Source of the DNA: Saprospiraceae bacterium
GTDB taxonomy: Bacteria; Bacteroidota; Bacteroidia; Chitinophagales; Saprospiraceae
Assembly (NCBI GenBank): GCA_019638385.1
Contig: JAHBTW010000008.1
Coordinates: 62,001-126,000 of the forward strand
Reading direction: 5' to 3'
DNA: 64,000 nt
Position 1 is the first letter of the stretch, and each line of letters starts with the position of its first letter. Shown piece after piece: positions 25,373 to 34,254 of the stretch. The notes below the pieces were generated by a model. The model worked only from the letters and a program-made list of their open reading frames with translations, searched no databases and was not told the origin of the DNA. The position numbers were made by a program, and so were the translations under genes.

Positions 25373-26497
25373 ATGGAAACAATGACTCAAACGCAGGGCA
25401 GCGTCGCACAAGACACTTTCCCTCTCAAAGGAACCGATCACATTGAGTTTTATGTGGGCAATGCCAAACAGGCCGCACACTACTATCAGTCGGCTTTCGG
25501 CTTTGAACTCGTGGCCTACGCCGGCCCCGAAACCGGCCTGCGCGACCGCGCCTCCTATGTGCTCCAACAGGATAAAATCCGCTTCGTACTGACCTCCGCG
25601 CTGGGGCCGGAAAGTGAGATTGCGCAGCATGTACACCTTCACGGCGACGGCGTGAAAGTACTTGCTCTGTGGGTGGACGATGCCGAACAGGCATACTACA
25701 CAGCATTGGAGCGCGGCGCCGTATCGGCCGCTCCGCCGCAAACACTCGAAGACGAACATGGCAAAGTGACGCTGGCCTCCATTCACACGTATGGCGAAAC
25801 CTGGCACACTTTCGTAGATCGCAGCAATTATCGCGGCGCCTTCCTGCCCGGTTTTCAGTCCCGCAAAAGCGAGCTGCCCGTGAAACCCATCGGCCTCAAA
25901 TTTGTGGACCACTGCGTAGGCAATGTGGAACTGGGCATGATGAACAAATGGGTGCAATTCTATCAGGACGTGATGGGCTTCAATCTGCTCGTCACCTTCG
26001 ACGACAAAGACATCTCCACCGAATACACCGCCCTCATGAGTAAGGTGGTGAGCAGCGGCAACGGATACATCAAGTTCCCTATCAACGAACCGGCACAGGG
26101 CAAAAAGAAAAGTCAGATTGAAGAATACCTTGACTTCTATCGGAGCGCCGGCGTACAGCACATCGCTATCGCAACCGACAATATCCTGCACACCGTGGCC
26201 GAACTCCGCCGCCGGGGCGTTGAATTTCTCTATGTGCCCGATACCTATTACGAAACCGTGATGGAGCGCGTAGGCAAGATCAATGAGGAAATCGAAGACC
26301 TCCAACGCCTCAACATCCTCGTGGATCGCGACGAAGAAGGATATCTCCTCCAAATATTCACCAAACCGGTGCAGGACCGCCCTACCGTGTTTTATGAAAT
26401 CATACAACGCGAAGGCGCCCGCAGCTTCGGCAAAGGCAATTTCAAAGCGCTGTTTGAATCCATCGAACGCGAACAGGCGCTGCGGGGAACGCTTTAA
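25373..26497 (+). CDS. hppD: 4-hydroxyphenylpyruvate dioxygenase
   Basis: A 374-residue non-haem iron enzyme converting 4-hydroxyphenylpyruvate to homogentisate, the substrate of the enzyme encoded two genes upstream. It has two vicinal-oxygen-chelate domains. The iron ligands are all present: His-180 in FVDHCVGNV, His-263 in GVQHIAIAT and Glu-342 in FYEIIQR. The length is typical. It begins nine bases after the TerB-like gene and ends the tyrosine-degradation operon. Confidence 0.96.
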   Translation: METMTQTQGSVAQDTFPLKGTDHIEFYVGNAKQAAHYYQSAFGFELVAYAGPETGLRDRASYVLQQDKIRFVLTSALGPESEIAQHVHLHGDGVKVLALWVDDAEQAYYTALERGAVSAAPPQTLEDEHGKVTLASIHTYGETWHTFVDRSNYRGAFLPGFQSRKSELPVKPIGLKFVDHCVGNVELGMMNKWVQFYQDVMGFNLLVTFDDKDISTEYTALMSKVVSSGNGYIKFPINEPAQGKKKSQIEEYLDFYRSAGVQHIAIATDNILHTVAELRRRGVEFLYVPDTYYETVMERVGKINEEIEDLQRLNILVDRDEEGYLLQIFTKPVQDRPTVFYEIIQREGARSFGKGNFKALFESIEREQALRGTL

Positions 26498-26520
26498 ACT
26501 GCTCACAATCTCCAATCAAA

Positions 26521-26640
26521 ATGTATAGAACCGGCACCGTTGGAGCATTGCTCGACATATACGAACAAGCCATTTTTCTCCTAATGCCATTAACTCGGTT
26601 GAGGTATAAAAAATCCTTTAGGGCATGGTGTCGGCCCTAA
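26521..26640 (+). pseudogene. Possible DinB-family gene remnant
   Basis: The reading frame starts MYRTGTVGALLDIYEQAI, which resembles the start of DinB-family proteins in this phylum. After about 18 residues the sequence loses that character and stops at 26638-26640, giving 39 residues instead of about 150. It lies 23 bases after hppD and runs 4 bases into the convergent DUF3078 gene. A deletion of the rest of the gene is the simplest explanation. The assignment rests on a short match from memory. Confidence 0.35.
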
Positions 26641-27656
26641 AACACCAGGCTATACTTGAGCAAAAACTGCTGCGTAAGGCTCACGCGGCGACCGAGGCCG
26701 CTCACGCCGTTGGGCGCGGTGTTGTCGGTTATTTGCACCAACACATCGTGGTCGTAGAAAACATTGAGGAGCATGGTGGCCTGCAATCCTTTAAAAATGG
26801 AAAAGTTGAACTGGTTGGTCCAGTCTATGTCTATGTTTTGAGGATTGTCCAAATAGTTGGAAAACAGCACCATACCCGTTCCGTACGACATGCGTTCGTT
26901 GATAAATTTATCGGCGTAGCTCAGACGCAGCAAAGAGCCGAAGCCCGCAAAAGTCTTTTTGTAATCAATGACATTGCCCAGAGGGTCGCGGGTTACGGGG
27001 TTGCCGTGTACGCCGAGTTGGGCAATGGCGTCGTTGCCCACGACGATAAACTTGCCGCCCACCGGCGAGTAGTACAACGACAGTTTTTTGGTGGGTTTAA
27101 AATCGAAGCCCGCCGAAATGGTGAATGTGGCGGGAGAGAAGAGCTTGGAGTTGGCGCCACTGCCCACGATGTCGGTGAGGAAATTGCCGGGGAAAGTCTC
27201 ATCGCCGGCATAAGTGGGTGTGAACTGGCTGAGGAAAGACACATCGGCGGCGTAAAAGAGCTTGGAATCTTTGGTCATGGCATAGCCCACTTTGGAGTTG
27301 ACGCGCAGTTCGTCAATGGCCTTTTGGAAGGGGATCTTTTTGTCCACACTGCCCTGTGCCACCACGCCCGTGCCGAGGCGCTGAATGCCGAATTGCCACA
27401 ACGCCACGTTATCCCAGGCGAGGCGTTCTTTTTTGTAGGCGGCGGCCATGTTCACCGCGCCGCCCACGCCGATGCGGTTCTGTCCGGCGCCCTGTCGGGG
27501 ATTGAGCTGGAACAATTGAGCAAAATCAAGCCCCAGGCCCGCTGTGCGCTTCCAGGGTTTGGGAGGAATGGAATCGGCTTTTTCTTCCTGTGCAATAGCG
27601 GGCGCAGCGGCAAAAAGAAGCATTGCCGAAAAGAGGAGTATGATTGTGTTTTTCAT
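26637..27656 (-). CDS. DUF3078 outer-membrane beta-barrel protein
   Basis: A 339-residue exported protein with a signal peptide ending at about AAPAIAQ. The mature part shows alternating strands and the DUF3078 pattern: WKRTAGLGLDFAQL near the start, AWDNVALWQFGIQ, KLFYAADVSFLSQF and LSLYYSPVGGKF. It ends in a hydrophobic strand with terminal Phe (KYSLVF), as in barrel proteins. Its function is unknown. It is encoded after the MscS gene on the same strand with a 25-base gap. Confidence 0.85.
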   Translation of the reverse strand: MKNTIILLFSAMLLFAAAPAIAQEEKADSIPPKPWKRTAGLGLDFAQLFQLNPRQGAGQNRIGVGGAVNMAAAYKKERLAWDNVALWQFGIQRLGTGVVAQGSVDKKIPFQKAIDELRVNSKVGYAMTKDSKLFYAADVSFLSQFTPTYAGDETFPGNFLTDIVGSGANSKLFSPATFTISAGFDFKPTKKLSLYYSPVGGKFIVVGNDAIAQLGVHGNPVTRDPLGNVIDYKKTFAGFGSLLRLSYADKFINERMSYGTGMVLFSNYLDNPQNIDIDWTNQFNFSIFKGLQATMLLNVFYDHDVLVQITDNTAPNGVSGLGRRVSLTQQFLLKYSLVF

Positions 27657-27681
27657 GGTTTAAAAAAAATGAATGAGTGAA

Positions 27682-28572
27682 TTACGCTTGCTTGCGTGTA
27701 ATGATCTCGTATTTCTCGGAGCCGAGTTTGTGCAAGGGCACAATGACCTGCCGGCCGGGTTCGGCCTGAATGGTGATGGAGGTCGTATCCACCGCCGTCA
27801 CTTCGCCCTCCACGCCTTCGATGCGAATAATATCGCCGGGCTTCACCTTTTCTTTTTGATAAAAAGAAGTGAGCAGGCTGGCCACTAAATTGCGCGACGC
27901 ATATCCGTAGCCGATGGCGAATGCCCCCACCACGCCGGCCAGTACGATGGAGATATTGCTCTCGATGAAGCCCGTTTGCAGGTGGGCTTGCGAGAGCGCC
28001 ATCATCAATACGTTGATAAACAGGAAGTAAAACACCACGTTGGAAATGACTTTGCCTGCCGGAATGGCCAATGAGTTGCAGGCGGTTTGCACGACATTTT
28101 TCACCGCATCGGCCACCAAAATGCCGATGGCCAGCACCAGCATGGCCGTGATGAGGCTGGGGATGTAATTGATGATGTCGTTTACCAAATCGGAAACCGC
28201 TGCCATTTTCAGCACATCGGTGGCCGCCATGATGACCACGAGCATGAGCAGATAATAGACAATTTTGGAAAGCAGTACGCTGGGCGTCACCCGAATATTG
28301 GACTTATAAACGATCTCGATTTCGTTGATGCGCTCGGCGAGTTTGTCAATGCCGATTCTGCCCAGCACATTTCGGATGATGCGGGCAATGGTTTTGGAAA
28401 TAATCCAGCCGACGAGCAGCACCGCCAGCGCGCCCACTAAGTTGGGCAGTATCTCCAATAGTTTCCCGGCCTCTTCTTTGAGTTTTTGCAAAAGCGACCA
28501 TCCGGCTTCTGTAGGAGAGGCGGCGACTTCTTTTCCCGATGCGGGTATAGAGTCTTGTTGTTGGTCTGACAT
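27682..28572 (-). CDS. MscS-like small-conductance mechanosensitive channel
   Basis: A 296-residue membrane protein. After a hydrophilic N-terminus come about five membrane segments; a Gly/Ala-rich pore-type helix is seen in VLAGVVGAFAIGYGYASRNLVASLLTS, followed by the MscS beta-domain (VKPGDIIRIEGVEGEVTAVDTTSITI). It should release osmolytes on hypo-osmotic shock or act as a regulatory channel. The ATG at 28572 replaces the longer reading, which overlaps the neighbouring gene. The C-terminal domain of large MscS proteins is absent. Confidence 0.88.
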   Translation of the reverse strand: MSDQQQDSIPASGKEVAASPTEAGWSLLQKLKEEAGKLLEILPNLVGALAVLLVGWIISKTIARIIRNVLGRIGIDKLAERINEIEIVYKSNIRVTPSVLLSKIVYYLLMLVVIMAATDVLKMAAVSDLVNDIINYIPSLITAMLVLAIGILVADAVKNVVQTACNSLAIPAGKVISNVVFYFLFINVLMMALSQAHLQTGFIESNISIVLAGVVGAFAIGYGYASRNLVASLLTSFYQKEKVKPGDIIRIEGVEGEVTAVDTTSITIQAEPGRQVIVPLHKLGSEKYEIITRKQA

Positions 28573-28609
28573 GTTTCGGTTTGTTTTAGTCGTTTTTGAA
28601 TGATTTGTA

Positions 28610-28873
28610 TTAGCGTCCGGTGTTCGGCGATGAAGGCCCTCCCGGTTCGCTTCGGTCATTATCCGGCGGCTCGTGCGGCGGCTGTTCGGCCGTGCCGCCG
28701 ACGGCTGAAATCAGCACTTCAATGGCGCGCGGCACATACATTTCCACCAATTGCCCCACAAACTTATAGGCGCCCAGCATGCCCCAAATGCCGGCGCGAT
28801 CTTTTTCGCTTCGTTCCCGGGCGTATTGCTGCTCGTCCTCTTCGATGATGGTTTTGAAATTGTTTGTTTTCAT
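28610..28873 (-). CDS. Small protein coupled to the ECF sigma factor gene
   Basis: An 87-residue protein of unknown family. The start is charged (KTIIEEDEQQYARERSEKDR). The middle (YKFVGQLVEMYVPRAIEVLISAVGG) could be an amphipathic or membrane-associated helix, and the C-terminus is rich in Pro, Gly and Asp. Its ATG overlaps the TGA of the sigma factor gene (ATGA), so it is translationally coupled to it. A role as a modulator of the sigma factor is possible but not shown. Confidence 0.6.
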   Translation of the reverse strand: MKTNNFKTIIEEDEQQYARERSEKDRAGIWGMLGAYKFVGQLVEMYVPRAIEVLISAVGGTAEQPPHEPPDNDRSEPGGPSSPNTGR

Positions 28874-29430
28874 AAGGCGGCTTCCATAAACAGATCATTT
28901 TTGAGGCGAAATGCTTTTTCTTTGGCGCGTTTGAGTTTCATCTTCACCGCGCTTTCGGTTTTGTTGAGCAATTCGGAAATATCCCGGATGGACATATCGT
29001 CCTGGTATTTCATTAGCAGCACGGCCTTGTCGTCCACGGGGATGCCGTCGAGCACGGTGCGCAGTTGTCTGACTTCCATTTCAAGGAGCGCCTCGTCGGG
29101 CACCTCATCGGCGACGTCGGCGAGTTTATCCACTTCTTTGTCGTCGGCGAAGAGGTTTTGCATTTTTTTCTTGCGGCGCAGGTAGTCAATGCAAAAGTTG
29201 TAGGTAATGGAATAAACCCAGGTGGAGAATTTGGCTTTTTCGCCAAACTTGGACAGGTTGAGAAAAATTTTGGTAAACACTTCCTGGGTGGCGTCCTGTG
29301 CAAGCTCCTCATCTTTGAGCAGGCTCAGGCATTTGCTGAATATCTTGCCCGAATACCGGTTGTACAGCTCACTGAAACAGAGGGAGGCCTGGGTTTCCAG
29401 ATAGCGGTTGATGACCTCCATGTCTTGCAT
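28870..29430 (-). CDS. ECF-type RNA polymerase sigma factor
   Basis: A 186-residue sigma-70 family protein. Region 2 (about 18-85) includes LLKDEELAQDATQEVFTKIF and FSTWVYSITYNFCIDYLRR; region 4 (about 125-180) includes DDMSIRDISELLNKTESAVKMKLKRAKEK. It directs polymerase to a special promoter set, probably in response to an envelope signal. The ATG at 29430 is preferred because the longer reading starts with TTG. The coupled small gene follows immediately. Confidence 0.93.
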   Translation of the reverse strand: MQDMEVINRYLETQASLCFSELYNRYSGKIFSKCLSLLKDEELAQDATQEVFTKIFLNLSKFGEKAKFSTWVYSITYNFCIDYLRRKKKMQNLFADDKEVDKLADVADEVPDEALLEMEVRQLRTVLDGIPVDDKAVLLMKYQDDMSIRDISELLNKTESAVKMKLKRAKEKAFRLKNDLFMEAAL

Positions 29431-29506
29431 GGTTTTATTGCAGCTATTACTCAAGAAAAAAGTATTTTATTTCGGTGCTTCCCTTAAAGGGTATGAAGAT
29501 AAGCGC

Positions 29507-29514
29507 CAAAAATA
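29507..29514 (-). promoter_or_regulatory. -7 box of the sigma factor gene
   Basis: TATTTTTG on the minus strand, about 76 bases upstream of the ATG at 29430, in the gap after the upstream gene. No TTG stands at the exact spacing. Confidence 0.45.
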
Positions 29515-29529
29515 TAGTTTTTTCCCGAA

Positions 29530-30600
29530 CTAAGAGTGCGCTTTGATCCAGCGGTCCAAAATTGCGGGTTCTTTGAATTTGGGTTTTTTCACATGGGCTT
29601 GCGGGCTTGCGTCAAATGCAGCGCGCACGGCGCGTACGGCCGGCAGGAAATCTTCTTCCGTGTTTTGGAATTGGTCCACGGAGGAGAGCATTCGCTCCAC
29701 GCTGAGGTAGTCGAAGTGCCAATCGTTGAGGTGGTTGTTGGTTTGGATAAAGGCGCTGATTTCCCCGGCCATGCGGGAGATGCTCCGGTTGAGGGGCGCT
29801 GCAAACAGGGCTTTGTCCTCCACGGCCTCTGCGTCCAGAAAGGTATAAACGCGGTAGTAGTGGCCGCTCTCCAAAATCCGCACGAGTTCCTGTTGCCATC
29901 GGGGGTTGCTTTTGATTTTGGCCACCGCTTTTTCGCGCACATCCGCGTTGTGGTACCTGCCGGTTAAAGACAACAGGCCCAGAATGCCCGTTTCGGGGTC
30001 GGCATTTTCAATGTCTTGCAAATGCCTGGTATGGTTCTGTTCTTCATGTTGGTGTATTTCTTCTATGCGCTCAGCGACCTGTTGGTTTTGATACCCTATC
30101 CACTGAATCAGCAAGCCCAGGCAGGCCAATGTGCTGATACCGAACAGAATGCTCAAAGGTATTTTGTAAACTGCTACCGGCATGGCTGTCCGCAGCGGTT
30201 CGTTGAGCAGAACAAACCCGGCTGCGAGCAACGCCAGTGGAAACAGCGCCGGCGCAAAGCCCGTGAGGTATCGGAGGGCGAAAGGCAACTGGGAGGCCGG
30301 CTCAAATCGGAATACCGTGCTCAACGCCGATATGATAAGAATGGACAATAAGCCCCCTGCCACCAACACAAACCGGGCGCTCCCGCCGGCAGCCACCCAG
30401 GCGAAACCGCCTTTCCCGGCAATGACGAAGGCAGCGAGCGTCATGAACACCCCAAACGCAAGGCTGAACAGGATGACGCTCATGGCATACCCGCCGGCGG
30501 CATCGCCCGCATTTGACGGCTTAGGTCCGTAAGCGCCGCTCAGGAGCAGCATATACACTACGGCTGCGATGGACAAAAGGATATTGCCTATGATGGTCAT
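29530..30600 (-). CDS. Membrane protein of unknown function, ABC-permease operon
   Basis: A 356-residue protein with about five transmembrane segments in the first 170 residues (for example LLSIAAVVYMLLLSGAY and ALFPLALLAAGFVLL), then a soluble helical domain with a HEAT-like region (GLLSLTGRYHNADVREKAVAKI). No family was recognised. It starts nine bases after the stop of the permease/M1 fusion, so it is probably co-transcribed and may assist that transporter. Confidence 0.75.
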   Translation of the reverse strand: MTIIGNILLSIAAVVYMLLLSGAYGPKPSNAGDAAGGYAMSVILFSLAFGVFMTLAAFVIAGKGGFAWVAAGGSARFVLVAGGLLSILIISALSTVFRFEPASQLPFALRYLTGFAPALFPLALLAAGFVLLNEPLRTAMPVAVYKIPLSILFGISTLACLGLLIQWIGYQNQQVAERIEEIHQHEEQNHTRHLQDIENADPETGILGLLSLTGRYHNADVREKAVAKIKSNPRWQQELVRILESGHYYRVYTFLDAEAVEDKALFAAPLNRSISRMAGEISAFIQTNNHLNDWHFDYLSVERMLSSVDQFQNTEEDFLPAVRAVRAAFDASPQAHVKKPKFKEPAILDRWIKAHS

Positions 30601-30609
30601 ATCTAAAGT

Positions 30610-33600
30610 CTAAAGTGTTTTCAAATTGTCTTCCGGGTTGCGGTCAATGAGCAACGAGAAGGGGTCCACCCCGGCCTTGTCGGGTTTTTCGGAGGTGATA
30701 AAGGTGAAAGTTTGTTCGCCTTGGGTCACCCGCACGCGCTTGCGATAGAGGGTTTTGCCGTAGGTTTTGCCCTTTTCAGGAGCGGCAAAAGCGCCAATTT
30801 CGATGAAGTCGTTGAGGGGCGCCGGCGTTTCGCGGCCCAGATCGTCGGCTTTTAGTTTGGTGCATTCCACCTTAATGGTCACTTCCCATTGGCCGTTGCC
30901 GAGGTCTTTGGTCGTTGCTTCGCGACAGCGATTTTCAAAAAGCGTTATTTCTTCAAAGAGGTCTTTGATGAGGTAGGCCAGCGAATCGGGCGTTTGGGCA
31001 TAGAACTCGTCGAGCGCATCTAAGCTGATGGGGTAGGGCGGGTACTGATAGCGGAATCGCTCCAACAGGCTGCGCAGTGCGGCGTTCACTTTGTCTTCTC
31101 CGATCATTTCTTTGAGCTGGTACATTTGCACGCTGCCTTTGTTGTAGTGTATGTAGCCCTGCCCTTCGCAGGAGGCGAGCGGCAGTTCTTTTTCCGTTTC
31201 GCGGCCCCGGCCCCGCAGGTAGCGGTCCATTTCGTAAGCGAGGAATTTGCGCATTTGGTCGCGGCCGTACTCGCGTTCCACCACCATGAGGGCGCTCCAT
31301 TGTGCGAAGGTTTCCACAAGCATTTCACTGCCCTGCATCTTGGCGCCGCACAGTTGGTGCCCCCAGTATTGGTGCCCGATTTCGTGCGCCGCCACATAAA
31401 ACACCATGTCAATGTCTTTATCGGGGTCTTTAAAATCCTGAATAAACCCGATGCCTTCGGAATAGGGCATGGTGCCGGGAAATGCCTGCGCAAAACTGGC
31501 AAAGCGCGGGAACTCTACAATTCGGCATTGTTTGTGGTAATACGGGCCGAAGTTTTCGGTATAGTATTCCAGCGATTTTTGCATGGCCTTGAGCATGCGC
31601 TCCACGTTATAGTTGTGGTCTTTGTGGTAATAAACTTCGAGGCTCACCCCCTTCCAGTCGCGGCGGGCCACCTCGTATTCGGCACTCATGAAGGAGTAGA
31701 AATTGAAGGAAGGCTGATCAAGTTTGTAATGAAAACAGCGGCGGCCGTCCTCTTCCCATTCGCGGAGCAGCGAACCAGGCGCTATGGCGATCTGATCGGG
31801 CGCGGTGCGAAAAACGGTTTCCACCGCTACCCAGTCGCTGTTGATGCCGATGTAAGCCTCCCTGCGGCTGATGGTGTCGTTTCGGTCGAGTACCGGGCGG
31901 CGGCTCTTCTCCGGCAGGTTGAAGTGTTTGCGGCGGTTTTTGCTCCCAATTTCATTGGACTCGTCATATCCGAAGATGGGAATGATATCAATATTGTCGA
32001 AGAAGGTACCGTTTTGCACGATGCGGTTCCAACTCGTTTCGTTTTCAAAACCCTCCGGTTCGAAGCGGGTGCTGAACGTCAGCTCCATCGAATCGCCGGG
32101 CGTCAGGGGCGGCTCAATTCGGTACATACGCCAGTAGAGGAGCGAGTCGTTGAGCAGGGGTTTCAGGCGCGGGTTTTCCAATTCAAAACGCCCGTTGCGG
32201 GGTATGTTCACCCACAGGGTGTCTATGTTTTGGGTGTAAATATTGCGGGTTTTAAATGCGCCTTCCACAAAGAGGGAGCGGGTTTCGGGGCGGAGGTCAA
32301 TGTCGTAGCGGGCGGCATACACGCGGGGTTGGCGGCGGTGTTCGTATTGTTTGTAATCCGTTTCGTAGCGGAGTTGGCGTTGTTCTATTTGCCGGCTGTT
32401 GGCATAGGTGTTGCGCACTTGAGTGTTGTAAAAAGTCCAGGCGCCGGTGAGCAGCCATAGCCCGCCCAGCAGCAGGGCCGCCGTGCGGTAATTGCGCCAT
32501 TCCAAACGCGCATTGCGGAAACGCTCCCGCCAGGAACCGGCGCGCCCGCGAGGCCACAAAACAATAGCCGCCAGGGCTAATAGCGTCGAAAAGAGCGTCC
32601 AATAGCCGTTGAACCAAAACAAGCCTTTGAAAAAAGGCCGGTAGCCGTAAAAATCGGAGAGGGTGTAGGAGGGCGTTGCGCCCAGTTGTACCATATTGCT
32701 CTGCACCTTCAACGCCCCCCACGCAAAGGAGTTGACGATGAGCAGCACCACCACAGCAAAAAAACCGAGGTACATGTTGGGCGACAGCGCATGTACCAAA
32801 AACGACAGCGCCAGTACAACGGCAAAGCCGAGCATGTCCACCACCAACAGTTCGCGCACATACACCCACAACTCGTAGCGGTCGTAGCCCATAGCCGTTT
32901 GCGCTATCACAGCAGCCACAATGACGATGGCCTGCAATGCCAGTAGCACCCCCAGCACGGCGGCGTACTTGCCGAGCCAGACCGTCCAGTTTTTGGTGGG
33001 CAGTGCATCGGTGATGTCGTTCATTTGAGCGTTGCGCTCTTTCCAGATGATCGCTCCGCTGAAATACACCATAATAATAATAGTGAAAAGGTAAAACGAT
33101 CCCCGGATGATGTCCACCATGGTGTAGGTCACGGGCAATTCGTGCGTGCCGTATCCTTCATTGGCATAAAACATGCTGGGCACGCAGTTGAGCAGCCCCA
33201 ATAATGCCAGCAGGATAAATGCGACGCTGCGGACTACGCCTTTCCATTCAGTCGCAAACTGACTGCGCAACTGAGCGAGCACTACTCCCGTGCCGCTCGC
33301 CGGCGTTACGCGGGGAGGCGCGCCGAGGGTTTGCAGCCCGTAAGGCTCGGCTTGCGGTGCGGCTTGTTTTTTACTTTTTTTCGCGGCCCGTTTTTCTGTA
33401 AAATCAAACCGGCGATACCCGATAAACAAAGCCAGCAAACCCATGCTCATCCACAGCAGCCGATTGAGTAGTATGTTTCCGGTAAACCCGATGGCGAGGC
33501 GGTTTTTTTCATCCACCGTCCAGTATTTGGTTTCTAAACTGAAGGCCTGATAGCCGAAGGGGTCGAGCAGGGCGCCGAGTTGTTCGTTTTTGATGTCCTG

Positions 33601-34197
33601 CATCAATGTGCCGGCTACGATATAGCCTACCAAGAGGGCTGCCGCCGTCACAAAGGAGTACAAGGTAGAGCGGGTATTGATGGCTACCGCATACAGGATG
33701 CCGCCGGCAAAGAGGAAATTGGGCGCCGCCAACACCAGCAAGCCGCTGAGGTGCCCCCGCATTTCAAACGGCCCGAAGCGGTTGTCGGGCAGCCACTCGA
33801 ATACGCTGTTCATCGCCACTCCCGACCACATGCCTAAAGAGATGCCCAAAATGGGAAGCAGCGAAATGAGAAAAGCACCGGCAAAATGGCCGAAGTAGTA
33901 GCCGGCCTTACCGATGGGTTTGGAAAAAATGATCTGATCGGTTTTGGCTTCAAAATCCCGGATGGCGCCGCTCGTGAGGAAGGCGGTTACTAAAAGCAAT
34001 GCAATCAGAGAAAAGACGGCATACCAGTTTTGGGCCACAAAAGGCGAGTTTTTCCACACGTTGCCGTAGCCGCCGCCTATGCTGATCTGATCAGATACGG
34101 TAGCGCCGAAAGTGAGGAAGGCAATGAGCAGCAGAAAAATCCAGGGCATCGGAGAGCGAAGCCAGGTGCGAAGTTCGAAAGTGAAAAAGGTGTTCAT
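30610..34197 (-). CDS. ABC-2 permease fused to an M1-family aminopeptidase
   Basis: A 1195-residue fusion. Residues 1 to about 600 hold some 13 membrane segments of two ABC-2-type permease units. The C-terminal part is a periplasmic M1 metallopeptidase with the zinc motif HEIGH (938-942). The third ligand is probably Glu-962 in EMLVETFAQW, one residue further than the usual 18-residue spacing. The partner ATPase is most likely encoded at 35488-36381. The fusion is known in Bacteroidota; its substrate is unknown. A separate DUF4143 gene lies between this gene and that ATPase. Confidence 0.92.
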   Translation of the reverse strand: MNTFFTFELRTWLRSPMPWIFLLLIAFLTFGATVSDQISIGGGYGNVWKNSPFVAQNWYAVFSLIALLLVTAFLTSGAIRDFEAKTDQIIFSKPIGKAGYYFGHFAGAFLISLLPILGISLGMWSGVAMNSVFEWLPDNRFGPFEMRGHLSGLLVLAAPNFLFAGGILYAVAINTRSTLYSFVTAAALLVGYIVAGTLMQDIKNEQLGALLDPFGYQAFSLETKYWTVDEKNRLAIGFTGNILLNRLLWMSMGLLALFIGYRRFDFTEKRAAKKSKKQAAPQAEPYGLQTLGAPPRVTPASGTGVVLAQLRSQFATEWKGVVRSVAFILLALLGLLNCVPSMFYANEGYGTHELPVTYTMVDIIRGSFYLFTIIIMVYFSGAIIWKERNAQMNDITDALPTKNWTVWLGKYAAVLGVLLALQAIVIVAAVIAQTAMGYDRYELWVYVRELLVVDMLGFAVVLALSFLVHALSPNMYLGFFAVVVLLIVNSFAWGALKVQSNMVQLGATPSYTLSDFYGYRPFFKGLFWFNGYWTLFSTLLALAAIVLWPRGRAGSWRERFRNARLEWRNYRTAALLLGGLWLLTGAWTFYNTQVRNTYANSRQIEQRQLRYETDYKQYEHRRQPRVYAARYDIDLRPETRSLFVEGAFKTRNIYTQNIDTLWVNIPRNGRFELENPRLKPLLNDSLLYWRMYRIEPPLTPGDSMELTFSTRFEPEGFENETSWNRIVQNGTFFDNIDIIPIFGYDESNEIGSKNRRKHFNLPEKSRRPVLDRNDTISRREAYIGINSDWVAVETVFRTAPDQIAIAPGSLLREWEEDGRRCFHYKLDQPSFNFYSFMSAEYEVARRDWKGVSLEVYYHKDHNYNVERMLKAMQKSLEYYTENFGPYYHKQCRIVEFPRFASFAQAFPGTMPYSEGIGFIQDFKDPDKDIDMVFYVAAHEIGHQYWGHQLCGAKMQGSEMLVETFAQWSALMVVEREYGRDQMRKFLAYEMDRYLRGRGRETEKELPLASCEGQGYIHYNKGSVQMYQLKEMIGEDKVNAALRSLLERFRYQYPPYPISLDALDEFYAQTPDSLAYLIKDLFEEITLFENRCREATTKDLGNGQWEVTIKVECTKLKADDLGRETPAPLNDFIEIGAFAAPEKGKTYGKTLYRKRVRVTQGEQTFTFITSEKPDKAGVDPFSLLIDRNPEDNLKTL

Positions 34198-34254
34198 GTT
34201 GTATCTATTTTGGTAGCTGCGACTACGCTTTGCGTGGTGCGAGCCACGAGCTTA

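Noticed and set aside
31126..32460. A 444-residue plus-strand open frame opposite the permease/M1 fusion
   Set aside because: It has no family pattern and mirrors the codons of the clearly real minus-strand gene; GC-rich genes commonly give such antisense frames.
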